Under the pieces are notes generated by a model. The model had not been told where the DNA came from, searched no databases, and saw nothing but the letters and a program-made list of their open reading frames with translations. Positions 8,382-17,256 of a stretch of 64,000 nucleotides of DNA are shown here, in pieces (within the stretch, counting starts at the first letter, position 1; every line of letters begins with the position of its first letter). Where the stretch lies: NCBI RefSeq assembly GCF_030646165.1, contig NZ_JAUTDO010000003.1, forward strand, positions 1 through 64,000, given 5' to 3'. This DNA is from Conexibacter sp. CPCC 206217. Lineage in GTDB: Bacteria > Actinomycetota > Thermoleophilia > Solirubrobacterales > Solirubrobacteraceae. Position numbers and translations under genes: made by a program.

Positions 8382-8974
8382 GCGAGCGCACCGCGACGAT
8401 CGACCGCACGACGGGCGAGACCGAGATCCACCTGACGCTGGACCTCGACGGCGCGGGCGCCGGCGAGCGCACGACCGGCGTCGGCTTCTTCGACCACATG
8501 CTCGACCTGCTCGCGCGCCACGGCCGGCTCGACCTCGCGGTCGCCGCCACCGGCGACCTGCAGACGGGCGCGCACCACACCGTCGAGGACGTCGGCATCT
8601 GCCTCGGGCAGGCGATCGACCGCGCGCTCGCCGACCGCCGCGGGATCCACCGCTACGGGCAGGCGACGGTGCCGATGGACGAGGCGCGCGCCGCCGTCGC
8701 GATCGACATCTCCGGCCGCGCCTACGTCGCCTGGGAGGTCGCGCTGCCGCCCGGCACGATCGGCAACTTCGACCACGAGCTGGCCGAGGAGTTCTTCCGC
8801 GCCGTCGCCGGCAACGCCAGAATGGCGCTGCACCTGACGGTCGAGGCCGGCACCAACGTGCACCACATCGTCGAGGCGCTCTTCAAGGCGTTCGCGCGCG
8901 CGCTGCGCGGCGCCGTCGCGATCGACCCGACCGAGACGGGCGTCCCGAGCACCAAGGGAACGCTCACCTCGTGA
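8378..8974 (+). CDS. hisB: imidazoleglycerol-phosphate dehydratase
   Basis: 198 residues, the monofunctional HisB size without a phosphatase domain. It dehydrates imidazole glycerol phosphate using manganese. Metal-site motifs are visible: GVGFFDHMLD, GAHHTVEDVGICLG, NFDHELAEEF and NVHHIVEALFKAFARAL. It starts on the ATGA overlap with hisD, and the next start GTG overlaps its stop. Confidence 0.97.
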   Translation: MSERTATIDRTTGETEIHLTLDLDGAGAGERTTGVGFFDHMLDLLARHGRLDLAVAATGDLQTGAHHTVEDVGICLGQAIDRALADRRGIHRYGQATVPMDEARAAVAIDISGRAYVAWEVALPPGTIGNFDHELAEEFFRAVAGNARMALHLTVEAGTNVHHIVEALFKAFARALRGAVAIDPTETGVPSTKGTLTS

Positions 8975-9720
8975 CCGGCACGCCGCCAACCCGAAGAACG
9001 AGCCCCCCGGGCGAGTTCTTCGAAGGCGACGCAAGGCCGCAGGCCGCAGCTTCGCCCACGATCGCGATCCTCGACTACGGGATGGGCAACCGCCGCTCGG
9101 TCGAGAAGGCGTTCGCGCACGTCGGCGCGCGGCCGCTGGTGACGCGCGACCACGACGCGATCCGCGCCGCCGACGGCGTCGTCGTGCCGGGCGTCGGCGC
9201 CTTCCCGCGCGCGATGCGCAACCTGCGCGAGCTGGGGCTCGACGAGGTGATCCGCGAGCGCGCGGGCGCCGGCGTGCCCGTGCTGGGGATCTGCCTCGGC
9301 ATGCAGCTGCTGTTCGAGTCCTCCAGCGAGGTCGAGCCGGCGACGGGCCTCGGGCTGCTCGCGGGCGAGGTGCGACCGCTCGACGCGAAGGGCGAGCGCG
9401 TGCCGCACATCGGCTGGAACGTCGTGCGCTTCGAGCGCGCCACGCGCCTCAACGCCGCGCTGCCGCAGGCGGTCGCCTTCTACCACGTGCACTCGTACGT
9501 GGTCTCGCCGACCGATCCCTCCGACGCGCTCGGCACCGCCGTCTACGGCGAGCGCTTCGTCAGCGCCGTCGCGCGCGACAACGTCTTCGGCGTGCAGTTC
9601 CACCCCGAGAAGTCCTCCCGCTTCGGGCTGACGCTGCTGGCCAGCTTCAGCGCCGCGTGCGGCGGCACCGACGCGCACGCCACCGACCCCGACCGAGTGC
9701 AATCCCAATCTCACGCATGA
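8971..9720 (+). CDS. hisH: imidazole glycerol phosphate synthase glutaminase subunit
   Basis: 249 residues. It is a class I glutamine amidotransferase: AILDYGMGN start of the core, GICLGMQLLF with the nucleophile Cys, and VFGVQFHPEKSS with the His-Glu pair. It supplies ammonia to HisF. About 30 residues precede the normal start of the fold; this extension is encoded by palindromic element copy 3 (8992-9022) and follows the GTG at 8971 that overlaps the hisB stop. No later start with a good ribosome site was seen, so either the extension is translated or a weak internal start is used. It overlaps hisA by ATGA. Confidence 0.93.
   Translation: MTGTPPTRRTSPPGEFFEGDARPQAAASPTIAILDYGMGNRRSVEKAFAHVGARPLVTRDHDAIRAADGVVVPGVGAFPRAMRNLRELGLDEVIRERAGAGVPVLGICLGMQLLFESSSEVEPATGLGLLAGEVRPLDAKGERVPHIGWNVVRFERATRLNAALPQAVAFYHVHSYVVSPTDPSDALGTAVYGERFVSAVARDNVFGVQFHPEKSSRFGLTLLASFSAACGGTDAHATDPDRVQSQSHA
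8992..9022. repeat. palindromic element copy 3 (hisH 5' end, inverted)
   Basis: Arms CGAAGAAC (8992-8999) and GTTCTTCG (9015-9022) enclose GA-core-GA. It is the reverse complement of the TC-core-TC layout of the other copies. As RNA in this orientation the GA/GA mismatch would form tandem sheared G-A pairs. It lies within the in-frame N-terminal extension of hisH. Confidence 0.7.
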
Positions 9721-10454
9721 TCCTCTACCCCGCAATCGACATCCGCGGCGGCAGCGCCGTCCGCCTCAGACAGGGCGACTTCGCCGACGAGACCGTCTAC
9801 GACGCCGACCCGCTCAGCGCCGCGCGCGCGTGGGTCGAGGGCGGCGCCAGATGGCTGCACGTCGTCGACCTCGACGGCGCCCGCGACGGCAGACCGGCCA
9901 ACCTCGAGCACCTGCGCCGGATCGCCGGCGAGCTGGGCGTGCCGGTCGAGTTCGGCGGCGGGCTGCGCTCGCGCGCGGCCGTCGACGCCGCGATCGAGGC
10001 CGGCGCCGAGCGCGTCATCCTCGGCACCGCCGCCTTCAACGACGTCGACTTCCTCGACGACGCCGTCGCCGCCTACGGCGAGCGCGTCGTCGTCTCCGTC
10101 GACGTGCGCGGCGGCAAGGTCGCCAGCGCCGGCTGGACCGAGCAGACGGAGATGGAGGCGACCGCGGTCATCGACCATCTGCAGCGCCGCGGCGTGAAGA
10201 AGCTCGTCTACTCCAGCATCGAGCGCGACGGCATGCTGAACGGCCCCGACCTCGACGAGGTCGCGCGGATCGCGACCGTCGTCAGAGGCGCGTTCATCTA
10301 CTCGGGCGGGATCGGCACGCTCGACCACCTCGCCGCGCTCGCGAGCCTGCGCCAGGTCAACCTCAACGGCGTGATCGTCGGCAAGGCGCTGTACGAGCGG
10401 AAGTTCACCGTCGCCGAGGCGCTCGACGCGCTGAAGCCGACGGCGAAGGCGTAG
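9717..10454 (+). CDS. hisA: phosphoribosylformimino-5-aminoimidazole carboxamide ribotide isomerase
   Basis: 245 residues, a (beta/alpha)8 barrel with two half-barrel repeats. It performs the Amadori isomerisation of ProFAR to PRFAR. Seen are MILYPAIDIRGGSAVRLRQGD with the catalytic Asp, ALHVVDLDGA-like WLHVVDLDGARDG, VEFGGGLRS phosphate loop, and the second Asp in YSSIERDGMLNGPD. It starts on an ATGA overlap with hisH. There is no sign of the dual HisA/TrpF PriA-specific pattern that I can confirm, so PriA activity remains possible for an actinobacterium. Confidence 0.93.
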   Translation: MILYPAIDIRGGSAVRLRQGDFADETVYDADPLSAARAWVEGGARWLHVVDLDGARDGRPANLEHLRRIAGELGVPVEFGGGLRSRAAVDAAIEAGAERVILGTAAFNDVDFLDDAVAAYGERVVVSVDVRGGKVASAGWTEQTEMEATAVIDHLQRRGVKKLVYSSIERDGMLNGPDLDEVARIATVVRGAFIYSGGIGTLDHLAALASLRQVNLNGVIVGKALYERKFTVAEALDALKPTAKA

Positions 10455-10469
10455 GGGCGGGCCGCTCGC

Positions 10470-11264
10470 GTGCACGCCAAGCGCGTCATCCCCTGCCTCG
10501 ACGTCGACGCCGGCCGTGTCGTGAAGGGCACGGCGTTCGTCGACATCAGAGACGCCGGCGATCCGATCGAGCTGGCCGAGCGCTACGACGCCGCCGGCGC
10601 CGACGAGCTGGTCTTCCTCGACATCACGGCGACCTCCTCGCAGCGCGACACGGTCGTCGAACTGGCGCGGCGCACGGCCGACAACGTCTTCATCCCGTTC
10701 ACGATCGGCGGCGGGATCCGCTCCGTCGAGGACGCGCAGGCGGTGCTCGACGCGGGCGCCGACAAGGTCGCGGTCAACTCGGCCGCGGTCGCGCGGCCCG
10801 AGCTGATCGACGAGATGGCGGAGCAGTTCGGCGCGCAGTGCGTCGTGCTCGCGATCGACGCGAAGCAGTGCTTTCCCGATCCGATCGAGCAGAGCTCGTC
10901 CGGCTCGCGAAAGCATTGGGAGGTCTTCGTCGCCGGTGGGCGCAAGGCGACCGGGCTCGACGCGGTCGAGTGGGCGCGCGAGGGGGCCGAGCGCGGGGCG
11001 GGGGAGATCCTCCTGACCTCGATGGACAGGGACGGCAGCAACGTCGGCTACGACCTGCCGCTGACGGCTGCCGTCGCGGCGGCCGTCAACGTCCCGGTGA
11101 TCGCCTCCGGCGGCGCCGGCGAGCTGGACCACCTGACGCAGGCGCTGGAAGCGGGTGCCGACGCCGTCCTGTGCGCGTCGATCCTGCACTACGGCAGATT
11201 CACCGTGCCGCAGATCAAGGCGCACCTGGCCGCGGCCGGCGTCTCGATCCGCGCGGTCGACTAG
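10470..11264 (+). CDS. hisF: imidazole glycerol phosphate synthase cyclase subunit
   Basis: 264 residues, GTG start. It closes the imidazole ring using ammonia from HisH. Motifs: [17 protein letters not shown] with the first catalytic Asp, FTIGGGIRS phosphate loop, and [15 protein letters not shown] with the second Asp. After AIDAK there is an insert of roughly ten to twelve residues before WEVF compared with typical HisF; it is encoded by a long palindrome (10866-10918). The stop TAG shares a CTAG palindrome with the stop of the convergent propeller gene. Confidence 0.95.
   Translation: MHAKRVIPCLDVDAGRVVKGTAFVDIRDAGDPIELAERYDAAGADELVFLDITATSSQRDTVVELARRTADNVFIPFTIGGGIRSVEDAQAVLDAGADKVAVNSAAVARPELIDEMAEQFGAQCVVLAIDAKQCFPDPIEQSSSGSRKHWEVFVAGGRKATGLDAVEWAREGAERGAGEILLTSMDRDGSNVGYDLPLTAAVAAAVNVPVIASGGAGELDHLTQALEAGADAVLCASILHYGRFTVPQIKAHLAAAGVSIRAVD
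10866..10918. repeat. long palindrome inserted in frame in hisF
   Basis: An imperfect 53-nt hairpin. The outer 10-bp arms (10866-10875 and 10909-10918) contain the perfect TGCTTTC/GAAAGCA; inner arms CGA/TCG, CCG/CGG and CGAGC/GCTCG close on an AGA loop. It keeps the reading frame and falls at a surface loop of the HisF barrel. The base composition is less GC-rich than the flanks. Confidence 0.55.
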
Positions 11265-12835
11265 CCCTTCGCTCTTCCCGTTCTCGCTCTGCGCACGGCC
11301 CGTCTGGCTCTGCGCACGGCCCTTCTTGCTCTTCTCGCGCTCCGTCTTGCTCTTCTGACAGCTCTTCTCGCGCTCCGTCTTGCTCTTCTGCCGGCTCTTC
11401 TCGCGGTTCTCGCGGCTCTTCTGACGGCAGGCGTGGCGGCGTCCCTCGCAGCCGCTCTGCGGGCTTCGACGCGCGCGATCCGAACGGCCTCGACCAGCGC
11501 GGCCTGCGCGGCTCTCCACGCTCTCGGTCTGCGCGTCGGCAGCAGCTCGAAGATGTTGTTGTAGCCGACGAGGTAGACCGCGCGGCGGTCGGCGACGACC
11601 GGGGTGTAGGAGCCCTCGGGGAACTTGAAGACCGGCTTGCCGGTGCGCGCGTTGAGCCCGTGCGAGTCGTAGGCGCCGAGGTTGGAGAAGTAGACGATGT
11701 CGTCGAGCACCGTCGGCGAGCCGGAGATGCGGTTGCCGCTGGCGAACTTCCAGCGGACGGCGCCGGTGCGCGCGTCGAAGGCGTAGAAGTTGCCATCGTA
11801 GGAGCCGGCGTAGACGGTCGGGCCGAGGCCTCTGATGTTCGCCACCGCGGGCGCCGCGTAGACGTAGCCACCGGTCCCGGTCGCCCAGCCGAGCGCGCCG
11901 TCCTTCGTCGAGAACGAGTAGACGCGGCTGTCGGTGTTGCCGAGGTAGACGCGGCCGAACGCGATCGCGGGGGTCGAGTAGAACTGGCCGGAGCCGAAGC
12001 CGAACTTCGTCCCGTTGGTGCCGACCTGCCAGACGCGCCTGCCGTCGCGCGCCCGCACGGCCTGGACCTTGCCGCCGTAGTCGCCGAAGTAGAGGTTGCC
12101 GCCGTCGTAGGCCGGCGCGCCCTTGACCGCGCCGGCCGCCTGGTAGGTCCACTTCGTGCGCCCGTTTCTGGCGTCGAGCGCGAAGACGGTCCCGTTCTCG
12201 GTGCCGAAGTAGAGCGTGCCGTCGCGCAGCAGGGGCGAGGACTCGGCGCGGCTGGGCAGGTCCTTTGACCACAGCGGCTTGCCGTCGGTCTCGCGGAAGG
12301 CGGCGACTCTGCCGGCGTTGGTGCCGTCGAGCCGCTGCAGCGCGACGACGTAGACGTTGCCGTCGCCGATCGCGGGCGAGGCCGCGGCGAGCTTGCCGAC
12401 GTGCTGGCGCCACTGGATCTCGCCCGTCAGCTTGTTCAGCGAGCGCAGCCAGCCGTCGTCGTCGAAGACGAACAGGTCGGGGCCTCTGATCACGGGCGGG
12501 AACTCGATCAGCACGTCGCCGCGGTAGGTCCAGCCGCGCTTGAACGGCGGTCTGAGGTACGCGGGCGAGTTGCTCCAGGTGCGCGTGCGCGCCTCGTTGA
12601 GGCCGTAGGTCGGCCACGAGAACGTGTCGACCGGTCTCGCTCTGGGTCTCGGTGGGGCGGGCGGCGGCTGCGTCGTCGTCTCGCTGGTCGCGGTGAACGC
12701 GACGTCCGGATTGGACACGTCGCCAGGCTCCCGCAGCAGCAGGAAGGCGGTCGCGCCGCCTGCAACGATCAGCACCAGGGCGGCGGCGAGGGCGACGAGC
12801 AGACCGCGCCGACGGCGTGGCTTGGGGCTCGGCAT
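11261..12835 (-). CDS. membrane-anchored PQQ-like beta-propeller with Arg/Ala-rich tail
   Basis: 524 residues. An N-terminal basic stretch and a membrane segment ([23 protein letters not shown]) are followed by a Pro-rich linker and about seven propeller blades with repeats of the type [23 protein letters not shown], as in PQQ-binding/BamB-like proteins. No enzyme residues are seen. The last 90 or so residues are almost only Arg and Ala ([16 protein letters not shown]), low in complexity and strongly basic. The stop codon shares the CTAG palindrome with the hisF stop. TACCAT lies 9 nt before the ATG. The likely location is the cell surface, where the tail might contact anionic polymers; this role is a guess. 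Confidence 0.75.
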   Translation of the reverse strand: MPSPKPRRRRGLLVALAAALVLIVAGGATAFLLLREPGDVSNPDVAFTATSETTTQPPPAPPRPRARPVDTFSWPTYGLNEARTRTWSNSPAYLRPPFKRGWTYRGDVLIEFPPVIRGPDLFVFDDDGWLRSLNKLTGEIQWRQHVGKLAAASPAIGDGNVYVVALQRLDGTNAGRVAAFRETDGKPLWSKDLPSRAESSPLLRDGTLYFGTENGTVFALDARNGRTKWTYQAAGAVKGAPAYDGGNLYFGDYGGKVQAVRARDGRRVWQVGTNGTKFGFGSGQFYSTPAIAFGRVYLGNTDSRVYSFSTKDGALGWATGTGGYVYAAPAVANIRGLGPTVYAGSYDGNFYAFDARTGAVRWKFASGNRISGSPTVLDDIVYFSNLGAYDSHGLNARTGKPVFKFPEGSYTPVVADRRAVYLVGYNNIFELLPTRRPRAWRAAQAALVEAVRIARVEARRAAARDAATPAVRRAARTARRAGRRARRSARRAVRRARRSARRARRAVRRARRAVRRARTGRAKG

Positions 12836-12860
12836 CGGCCGCGCATGGTAGTACAGCGCT

Positions 12861-14159
12861 GTGAAGAACTCGCCCAGCGACCTCTCCGAGCGCCTGCGAA
12901 CGCTGCCCGCTGCGGCTCCGCTGCTGCGCGTGCTGGGCGGCGATCCACGCGTGTTCGTGGTTGGTGGAGCGGTGCGCGATGTGCTGCTGGGGGATGCGCC
13001 GCTCGACCTCGACCTCGTCGTCGAAGGCGACGCGGGCGAGGTCGCGGCTCGCTTGGCCGAGGGACTCGCCGGGACCGTGCAGCTGCACGACCGCTTCGGT
13101 ACCGCGACCGTCGTCGCCGACGGGCGTTCCTACGACCTGGCGCGGGCTCGCACCGAGCGTTACGCGCGGCCGGGCGCGCTGCCCGATGTGCAGCCCGGCA
13201 CGCTGGAACAGGATCTGCGGCGGCGCGACTTCAGCGTCAACGCGATCGCGGTCGCCTTCGACGGGCGCGTCGCGGCGGTCGAGCACGCGTTCGAGGACCT
13301 CGCGCAGCGGCAGTTGCGCGTCCTGCACGCGGAGAGCTTCCGCGAGGACCCGACGCGGCTGCTGCGGCTCGTCCGCTACGCGACGCGGCTCGGCTTCGGC
13401 GTCGAGCCAGCGACGTCGCGCCTCGCCGACGAGGCGATCGCCGACGGCGCGCTGCGGACTGTCACAAGCACGCGGATCGGCAACGAGCTGCGGCTGCTGC
13501 TGCGCGAGCCCGAGGCCGCGGCCGCGCTCGCGTGGATCGCCGGCTGGGGCGGCGGCGACGCGCTCGTGCCGAGGCTCTCGTTCGATCCCGAGCTGGCCGC
13601 GCGGGCCCGCGCCCTGCTCGCCCCCGACGGCCGCCCGGACCTGCTCCTGCTGGCCGTCGCGACGCTGCGTGTCGGCGCCCCGCTGGCCGCCTGGCTCGGC
13701 GACCTCGGCTTCTCCGCGCGGGCACGCGACACGGTCGTCGCCGCGGCGCATGGAGCCGCGCGGGCGGGGGAGCGGCTGGCGGCGGCAGGGACGGGCGCGC
13801 GCCGACCCGACGCGGGCGACGGCGCGGCTGCGCGCGCGGGCGCGGGGGTAGCGCGAAGCGGTGGCGACGAGCGCCCGTCGGCGATCGTGGACGCGCTGCG
13901 CGGCGCGAGCCCCGAGCTGGCCGCTCTCGCGGGCGCGCTCGGGGGCGAGACAGCCGCCGTCGCTGCGGCCCGCTGGCGCGACGAGCTGCGCGGGGTGCGG
14001 CTGGCGATCGACGGCGACGACCTGCGCGCGGCCGGGGTCCCGCAGGGCGAGGCGGTCGGGCGCGGTCTGGCTGCGGCGCTGCGCGCGAAGCTCGACGGCG
14101 AGGCGGACGGGCGCGACGCGGAGCTGAGCGTGGCGGTGGCGGCGGCGAACGTGGGCTGA
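12861..14159 (+). CDS. cca: CCA tRNA nucleotidyltransferase/poly(A) polymerase family
   Basis: 432 residues, GTG start. Class II nucleotidyltransferase marks are all present: VVGGAVRDVLLG, PLDLDLVVEGD with the metal-binding aspartates, RRDFSVNAIAVA, and EDPTRLLRLVRYATRLGF. Such enzymes add or repair the tRNA 3' CCA. The C-terminal half lacks an HD domain and contains a Gly/Ala/Arg-rich low-complexity insert (about residues 310-340). The start region GAAGAACTCGCC equals half of the palindromic element, without the second arm. It is divergent from the propeller gene, 25 bp apart. Confidence 0.85.
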   Translation: MKNSPSDLSERLRTLPAAAPLLRVLGGDPRVFVVGGAVRDVLLGDAPLDLDLVVEGDAGEVAARLAEGLAGTVQLHDRFGTATVVADGRSYDLARARTERYARPGALPDVQPGTLEQDLRRRDFSVNAIAVAFDGRVAAVEHAFEDLAQRQLRVLHAESFREDPTRLLRLVRYATRLGFGVEPATSRLADEAIADGALRTVTSTRIGNELRLLLREPEAAAALAWIAGWGGGDALVPRLSFDPELAARARALLAPDGRPDLLLLAVATLRVGAPLAAWLGDLGFSARARDTVVAAAHGAARAGERLAAAGTGARRPDAGDGAAARAGAGVARSGGDERPSAIVDALRGASPELAALAGALGGETAAVAAARWRDELRGVRLAIDGDDLRAAGVPQGEAVGRGLAAALRAKLDGEADGRDAELSVAVAAANVG

Positions 14160-14187
14160 CCGTCTCGCCGCGGCTACCATCCGGCCA

Positions 14188-14934
14188 ATGAAGCTTCCCG
14201 CCCCCTTCGAGTGGCATCGCGAGCACGTCGGGATCGAGCTGCCCGGTGGGCGGGCGCTGTTCACGACGCGCCGCGGCGGGGTCTCGCGCGGGCCGTACGA
14301 CTCGCTCAACCTGGGCCGCTGGACCGATGACGAGCCCGCGGCCGTCGAAGAGAACCGCGATCGGCTCGCGGCCGCGATCTGCATGCGGCAGGAGGCGATC
14401 GCGCAGGGCTTTCAGGTGCACGAGGCCGCCGTGCGGCGCGTCACGACGCCGCCGGAGCCGATCGCCAGACCCGCGCCCGCCGACGGGCAGGCGACCGCGC
14501 TCGCGGGCGTCGCGACGCTCGTGCTCGCCGCCGACTGCCTGCCGGTCGCGCTGATCTCCTGCGGCGCCGTCGCGATGGTCCACGCCGGTTGGCGCGGGCT
14601 CGCGGGCGGCGTGCTGGAGGAGGGCGTGCGGGCGCTGCGCGAGCTGGGCGCGAGCGGCCCGATCGCCGCCGCGATCGGGCCCGGGGCCGGGGTCTGCTGC
14701 TACGAGACCGGCGCCGAGGTGCACGCGGCGTTCGCGCGGCACGGCGACTCGGTGCGCGTCGGCGACCACGTCGACCTGAAGGCGATCGCGCGGCGCGAGC
14801 TGCGCGCGGCCGGCGTCGCGGAGGTCCACGACGTCGCGCTCTGCACGATCTGCAGCGACCCGGCGCTGTTCTTCTCCCACCGCCGCGACGGCGGCGTCAC
14901 CGGCCGCCAGGCGGGCGTCGCGTGGCTGGCGTGA
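14188..14934 (+). CDS. pgeF: laccase-domain purine nucleoside phosphorylase-like (YfiH/PgeF)
   Basis: 248 residues. The Cu-oxidase_4 (YfiH) fold is recognised by SLNLGRWTDDEP, GFQVHEAAVRRV, AADCLPVAL, MVHAGWRGLAGGV and the C-terminal CTICSDPALFFSHRRDGG. The conserved Cys and His residues form the zinc site. Family members act as peptidoglycan editing factor or as purine nucleoside phosphorylase/adenosine deaminase. TACCAT lies 7 nt before the ATG. The order pgeF-yggS-sepF is common next to the division cluster of Gram-positives. Confidence 0.85.
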   Translation: MKLPAPFEWHREHVGIELPGGRALFTTRRGGVSRGPYDSLNLGRWTDDEPAAVEENRDRLAAAICMRQEAIAQGFQVHEAAVRRVTTPPEPIARPAPADGQATALAGVATLVLAADCLPVALISCGAVAMVHAGWRGLAGGVLEEGVRALRELGASGPIAAAIGPGAGVCCYETGAEVHAAFARHGDSVRVGDHVDLKAIARRELRAAGVAEVHDVALCTICSDPALFFSHRRDGGVTGRQAGVAWLA

Positions 14935-14994
14935 GCCGCGACCTGCGCGGCGCGCCCGCGGCGGCGAGCGGCGAGCGCGGACGACGGAGCGACG

Positions 14995-15666
14995 ATGGTT
15001 GAACCCGTCTACGGCCTCGACGCCGATCGCGTGCGCGCGAACCTCGTCGAGGCGCAGGAGCGGATCGCGGTGGCGGCGGCGCTGTCGGGGCGCGGACCGG
15101 AGGAGGTCGAGCTGCTGGCGGCGGTCAAGTACGTGCCGCTGGAGTCGATCGCGGTGCTCGCGCAGGCCGGCGTCACGCTCGTCGGCGAGAACCGCGCGCA
15201 GGATCTGGAGGCGAAGGCGGGCGCCCATCCCGGCCTCTTCACGTGGGATTTCATCGGCCACCTGCAGAGTCGCAAGGTCAAGCAGGTGCTGCCGTGGGTG
15301 CGGCTGATCCACTCCGTCTCCAGCGACTCGGTGCTGGAGCAGCTCGGCCGCCACAAGGCGCTGGCGGGGCCGCAGCTGGAGGTGCTGATCGAGGTCAACG
15401 TCGCGGGCGAGGCGTCCAAGAGCGGCGTCGCGCCAGCGGATCTGGCCGCGTTCGCCGCGCGCTGCCCTGTGCCCGTCACCGGCCTGATGACGATGCCGCC
15501 GCTGGCGCCGCGCGCGGAGGACAATCGCCGCCATTTCGCCGCATTGCGGGAGCTGGCGGAGCAGCACGGGCTCCAGCGCCTCTCGATGGGGACCTCGCAG
15601 GACTACGAGGTCGCGGTCGAGGAGGGCGCCACGATCGTGCGCCTCGGCTCGACCCTGTACAGCTGA
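14995..15666 (+). CDS. yggS: PLP homeostasis protein (YggS/PLPBP)
   Basis: 223 residues. It binds pyridoxal phosphate and helps keep its level balanced; it is not known to be an enzyme. Seen are LLAAVKYVPLESI with the PLP lysine, GENRAQDLEAKA, WDFIGHLQSRKVKQVL, GLMTMPPLAP and the C-terminal LSMGTSQDYEVAVEEGATIVRLG. A GGAGCGACG ribosome site precedes the ATG. It sits between pgeF and sepF as in many Gram-positives. Confidence 0.92.
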   Translation: MVEPVYGLDADRVRANLVEAQERIAVAAALSGRGPEEVELLAAVKYVPLESIAVLAQAGVTLVGENRAQDLEAKAGAHPGLFTWDFIGHLQSRKVKQVLPWVRLIHSVSSDSVLEQLGRHKALAGPQLEVLIEVNVAGEASKSGVAPADLAAFAARCPVPVTGLMTMPPLAPRAEDNRRHFAALRELAEQHGLQRLSMGTSQDYEVAVEEGATIVRLGSTLYS

Positions 15667-15768
15667 CATCCGGCGCTTCTGTGCCAGCGGGGCGCGCGAA
15701 ATGTTGCCGAAGCGCATAATGGATCGGCGTGCAGGGATTCACCGAGCCTGCGCGAACCACTCACCGTC

Positions 15769-16398
15769 ATGGCATTTCGCGACACCTGGCACCGCGCGCT
15801 CGTCTACTTCGGCCTCGCCGTCGAGCACGACTACGACGACGAACCCGATTACGATCGCGACCGCGATCGCGGTCGGGGACGCGAGCGTGAGCGGCAGTAC
15901 ACCGAACCCGAACCAGAAGCCGAGCTCGAAGATCAGTACCGCGAGCGTCCGAACGTGCGCCGGCTCAGCAGCAGCCGCCGGCGTCGTGACGAGATCGACG
16001 ACATCTTCGCGGACGACGCTCCGGCCGAGCGGCGCACGAGCGTGCTGCGCCCGGTCGGCGGCAGCGGGAGCGGCAACAGCAGCAGTAGCGGTGCGGGTGT
16101 CCGCAACGGTCGCAGCGGGGAGGTCCGCGTGCATCTCGTCGTACCGAAGTCGTTCAACGACGCCCAGGACGTGGCGGACAAGTTCAAGGACTCGATCCCG
16201 GTCATCCTCAACCTGCAGGGGTCCGACACGGACCTCTCCAAGCGGCTGATCGACTTCTCGTCAGGTCTCACCTACGCGCTCGACGGCGGCATGCAGCGGA
16301 TCGCCGACAAGGTCTTCCTGCTCACGCCCCGCAACGTCGAGGTCTCCGCCGAGGAGCGCGCGAGGCTGATCGAGAAGGGCTTCTTCAACCAGAGCTGA
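15769..16398 (+). CDS. sepF: cell division protein SepF
   Basis: 209 residues. An N-terminal amphipathic membrane-binding helix (MAFRDTWHRALVYFGL) is followed by a long charged and Ser/Gly-rich disordered linker (about residues 20-115) and the SepF core (about 118-205) with VPKSFNDAQDVADKF, RLIDFSSGLTYALDGGMQRI and VFLLTPRNVEVS. SepF tethers FtsZ rings to the membrane and is essential in actinobacteria that lack FtsA. CATAAT near 15715 may be its promoter -10. Confidence 0.95.
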   Translation: MAFRDTWHRALVYFGLAVEHDYDDEPDYDRDRDRGRGRERERQYTEPEPEAELEDQYRERPNVRRLSSSRRRRDEIDDIFADDAPAERRTSVLRPVGGSGSGNSSSSGAGVRNGRSGEVRVHLVVPKSFNDAQDVADKFKDSIPVILNLQGSDTDLSKRLIDFSSGLTYALDGGMQRIADKVFLLTPRNVEVSAEERARLIEKGFFNQS

Positions 16399-16491
16399 GC
16401 CGGCGGGACGCGCCGCGCCGCGGCGTGTCGCGACGGCGCTCGCCGCGAGGCGCGAGCCGTCCCGCGGGGTCCGGTCGATACGCTTGCGCCC

Positions 16492-17256
16492 ATGCAGGTC
16501 GGACTGATCGGATCGGGGAACATGGCCAGCGCGCTCGCGCGCGGCTGGGGCGACCCCGTGCTCTGCACCGACGCGCTGTTCGGCCGCGCGGAGGACCTTG
16601 CCGCCGAGCTGGGCGGCGAGGCGATCGCGAGCAACCGCGAGCTGGCGCAGCGCGCCGACCTCGTCGTCCTCTGCCACAAGCCCGACCAGTTGGCCGAGGT
16701 CGCGGCCGAGGTCGCGGGCGCGAAGCCCGAGCAGCCGATCGTCTCGATCCTCGGCGGCGTCCCGCTCGCGAAGCTGCAGGAGACCTACCCCGGCCAGCCC
16801 GTCTTCCGCCTGATGCCGAACGTCGCGGTCGAGGTCAGACGCGGCGTGATCTGCCTCGCGCACGATCCCGCGATCGACACGCAGCTCGCCGACCGCGTGC
16901 TGACGCTGCTTGAGCGCGTCGCGACGGTCGTCAGGCTCGACGACAGACTGATCGACGCCGCGACCGCCGCGATGGGCGTCGGCCCCGCGTACGTCGCGCT
17001 GCTGGTCGAGGCGCAGGTCGACGCCGTCGTGCGGCTGGGGCTGCCGGCGCCGGTCGCCGCGACGCTCGTGACCGAGACGATGGCCGGCACCGTCGAGCTG
17101 CTCGCGGCAAGAGACAACGACACGCTCGCGGTTCGCCGCGCGGTCACGTCGCCCGGCGGCTCGACCGCTCGCGGCCTCGCCGCGCTCGACGCCGGCGGCG
17201 TGCGCACAGCGTTCCAGGAGGCCGCGGACGCGGTCGTGCACGGAGGCAGACGATGA
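16492..17256 (+). CDS. proC: pyrroline-5-carboxylate reductase
   Basis: 254 residues. It reduces pyrroline-5-carboxylate to proline with NAD(P)H. The Rossmann start is VGLIGSGNMASALARGW; also seen are FRLMPNVAVEVRRG and the C-terminal ETMAGTVEL and TSPGGSTARGLAALDAGG. TACGCT lies exactly 7 nt before the ATG, so a leaderless start is likely. It is slightly shorter than E. coli ProC (269). It overlaps yggT by ATGA. Confidence 0.93.
   Translation: MQVGLIGSGNMASALARGWGDPVLCTDALFGRAEDLAAELGGEAIASNRELAQRADLVVLCHKPDQLAEVAAEVAGAKPEQPIVSILGGVPLAKLQETYPGQPVFRLMPNVAVEVRRGVICLAHDPAIDTQLADRVLTLLERVATVVRLDDRLIDAATAAMGVGPAYVALLVEAQVDAVVRLGLPAPVAATLVTETMAGTVELLAARDNDTLAVRRAVTSPGGSTARGLAALDAGGVRTAFQEAADAVVHGGRR

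Noticed and set aside
12861..12874. Fifth copy of the palindromic element at the cca start
   Set aside because: GAAGAACTCGCC matches one arm and mismatch, but the second arm is missing, so it may be chance or a degraded copy.
9711..14384. Very long open frame (1557 codons) on the minus strand
   Set aside because: It runs antisense to hisA, hisF and cca and through the propeller gene in a wrong frame; it is Arg-rich with no domain pattern. Long shadow frames are expected at this GC content.
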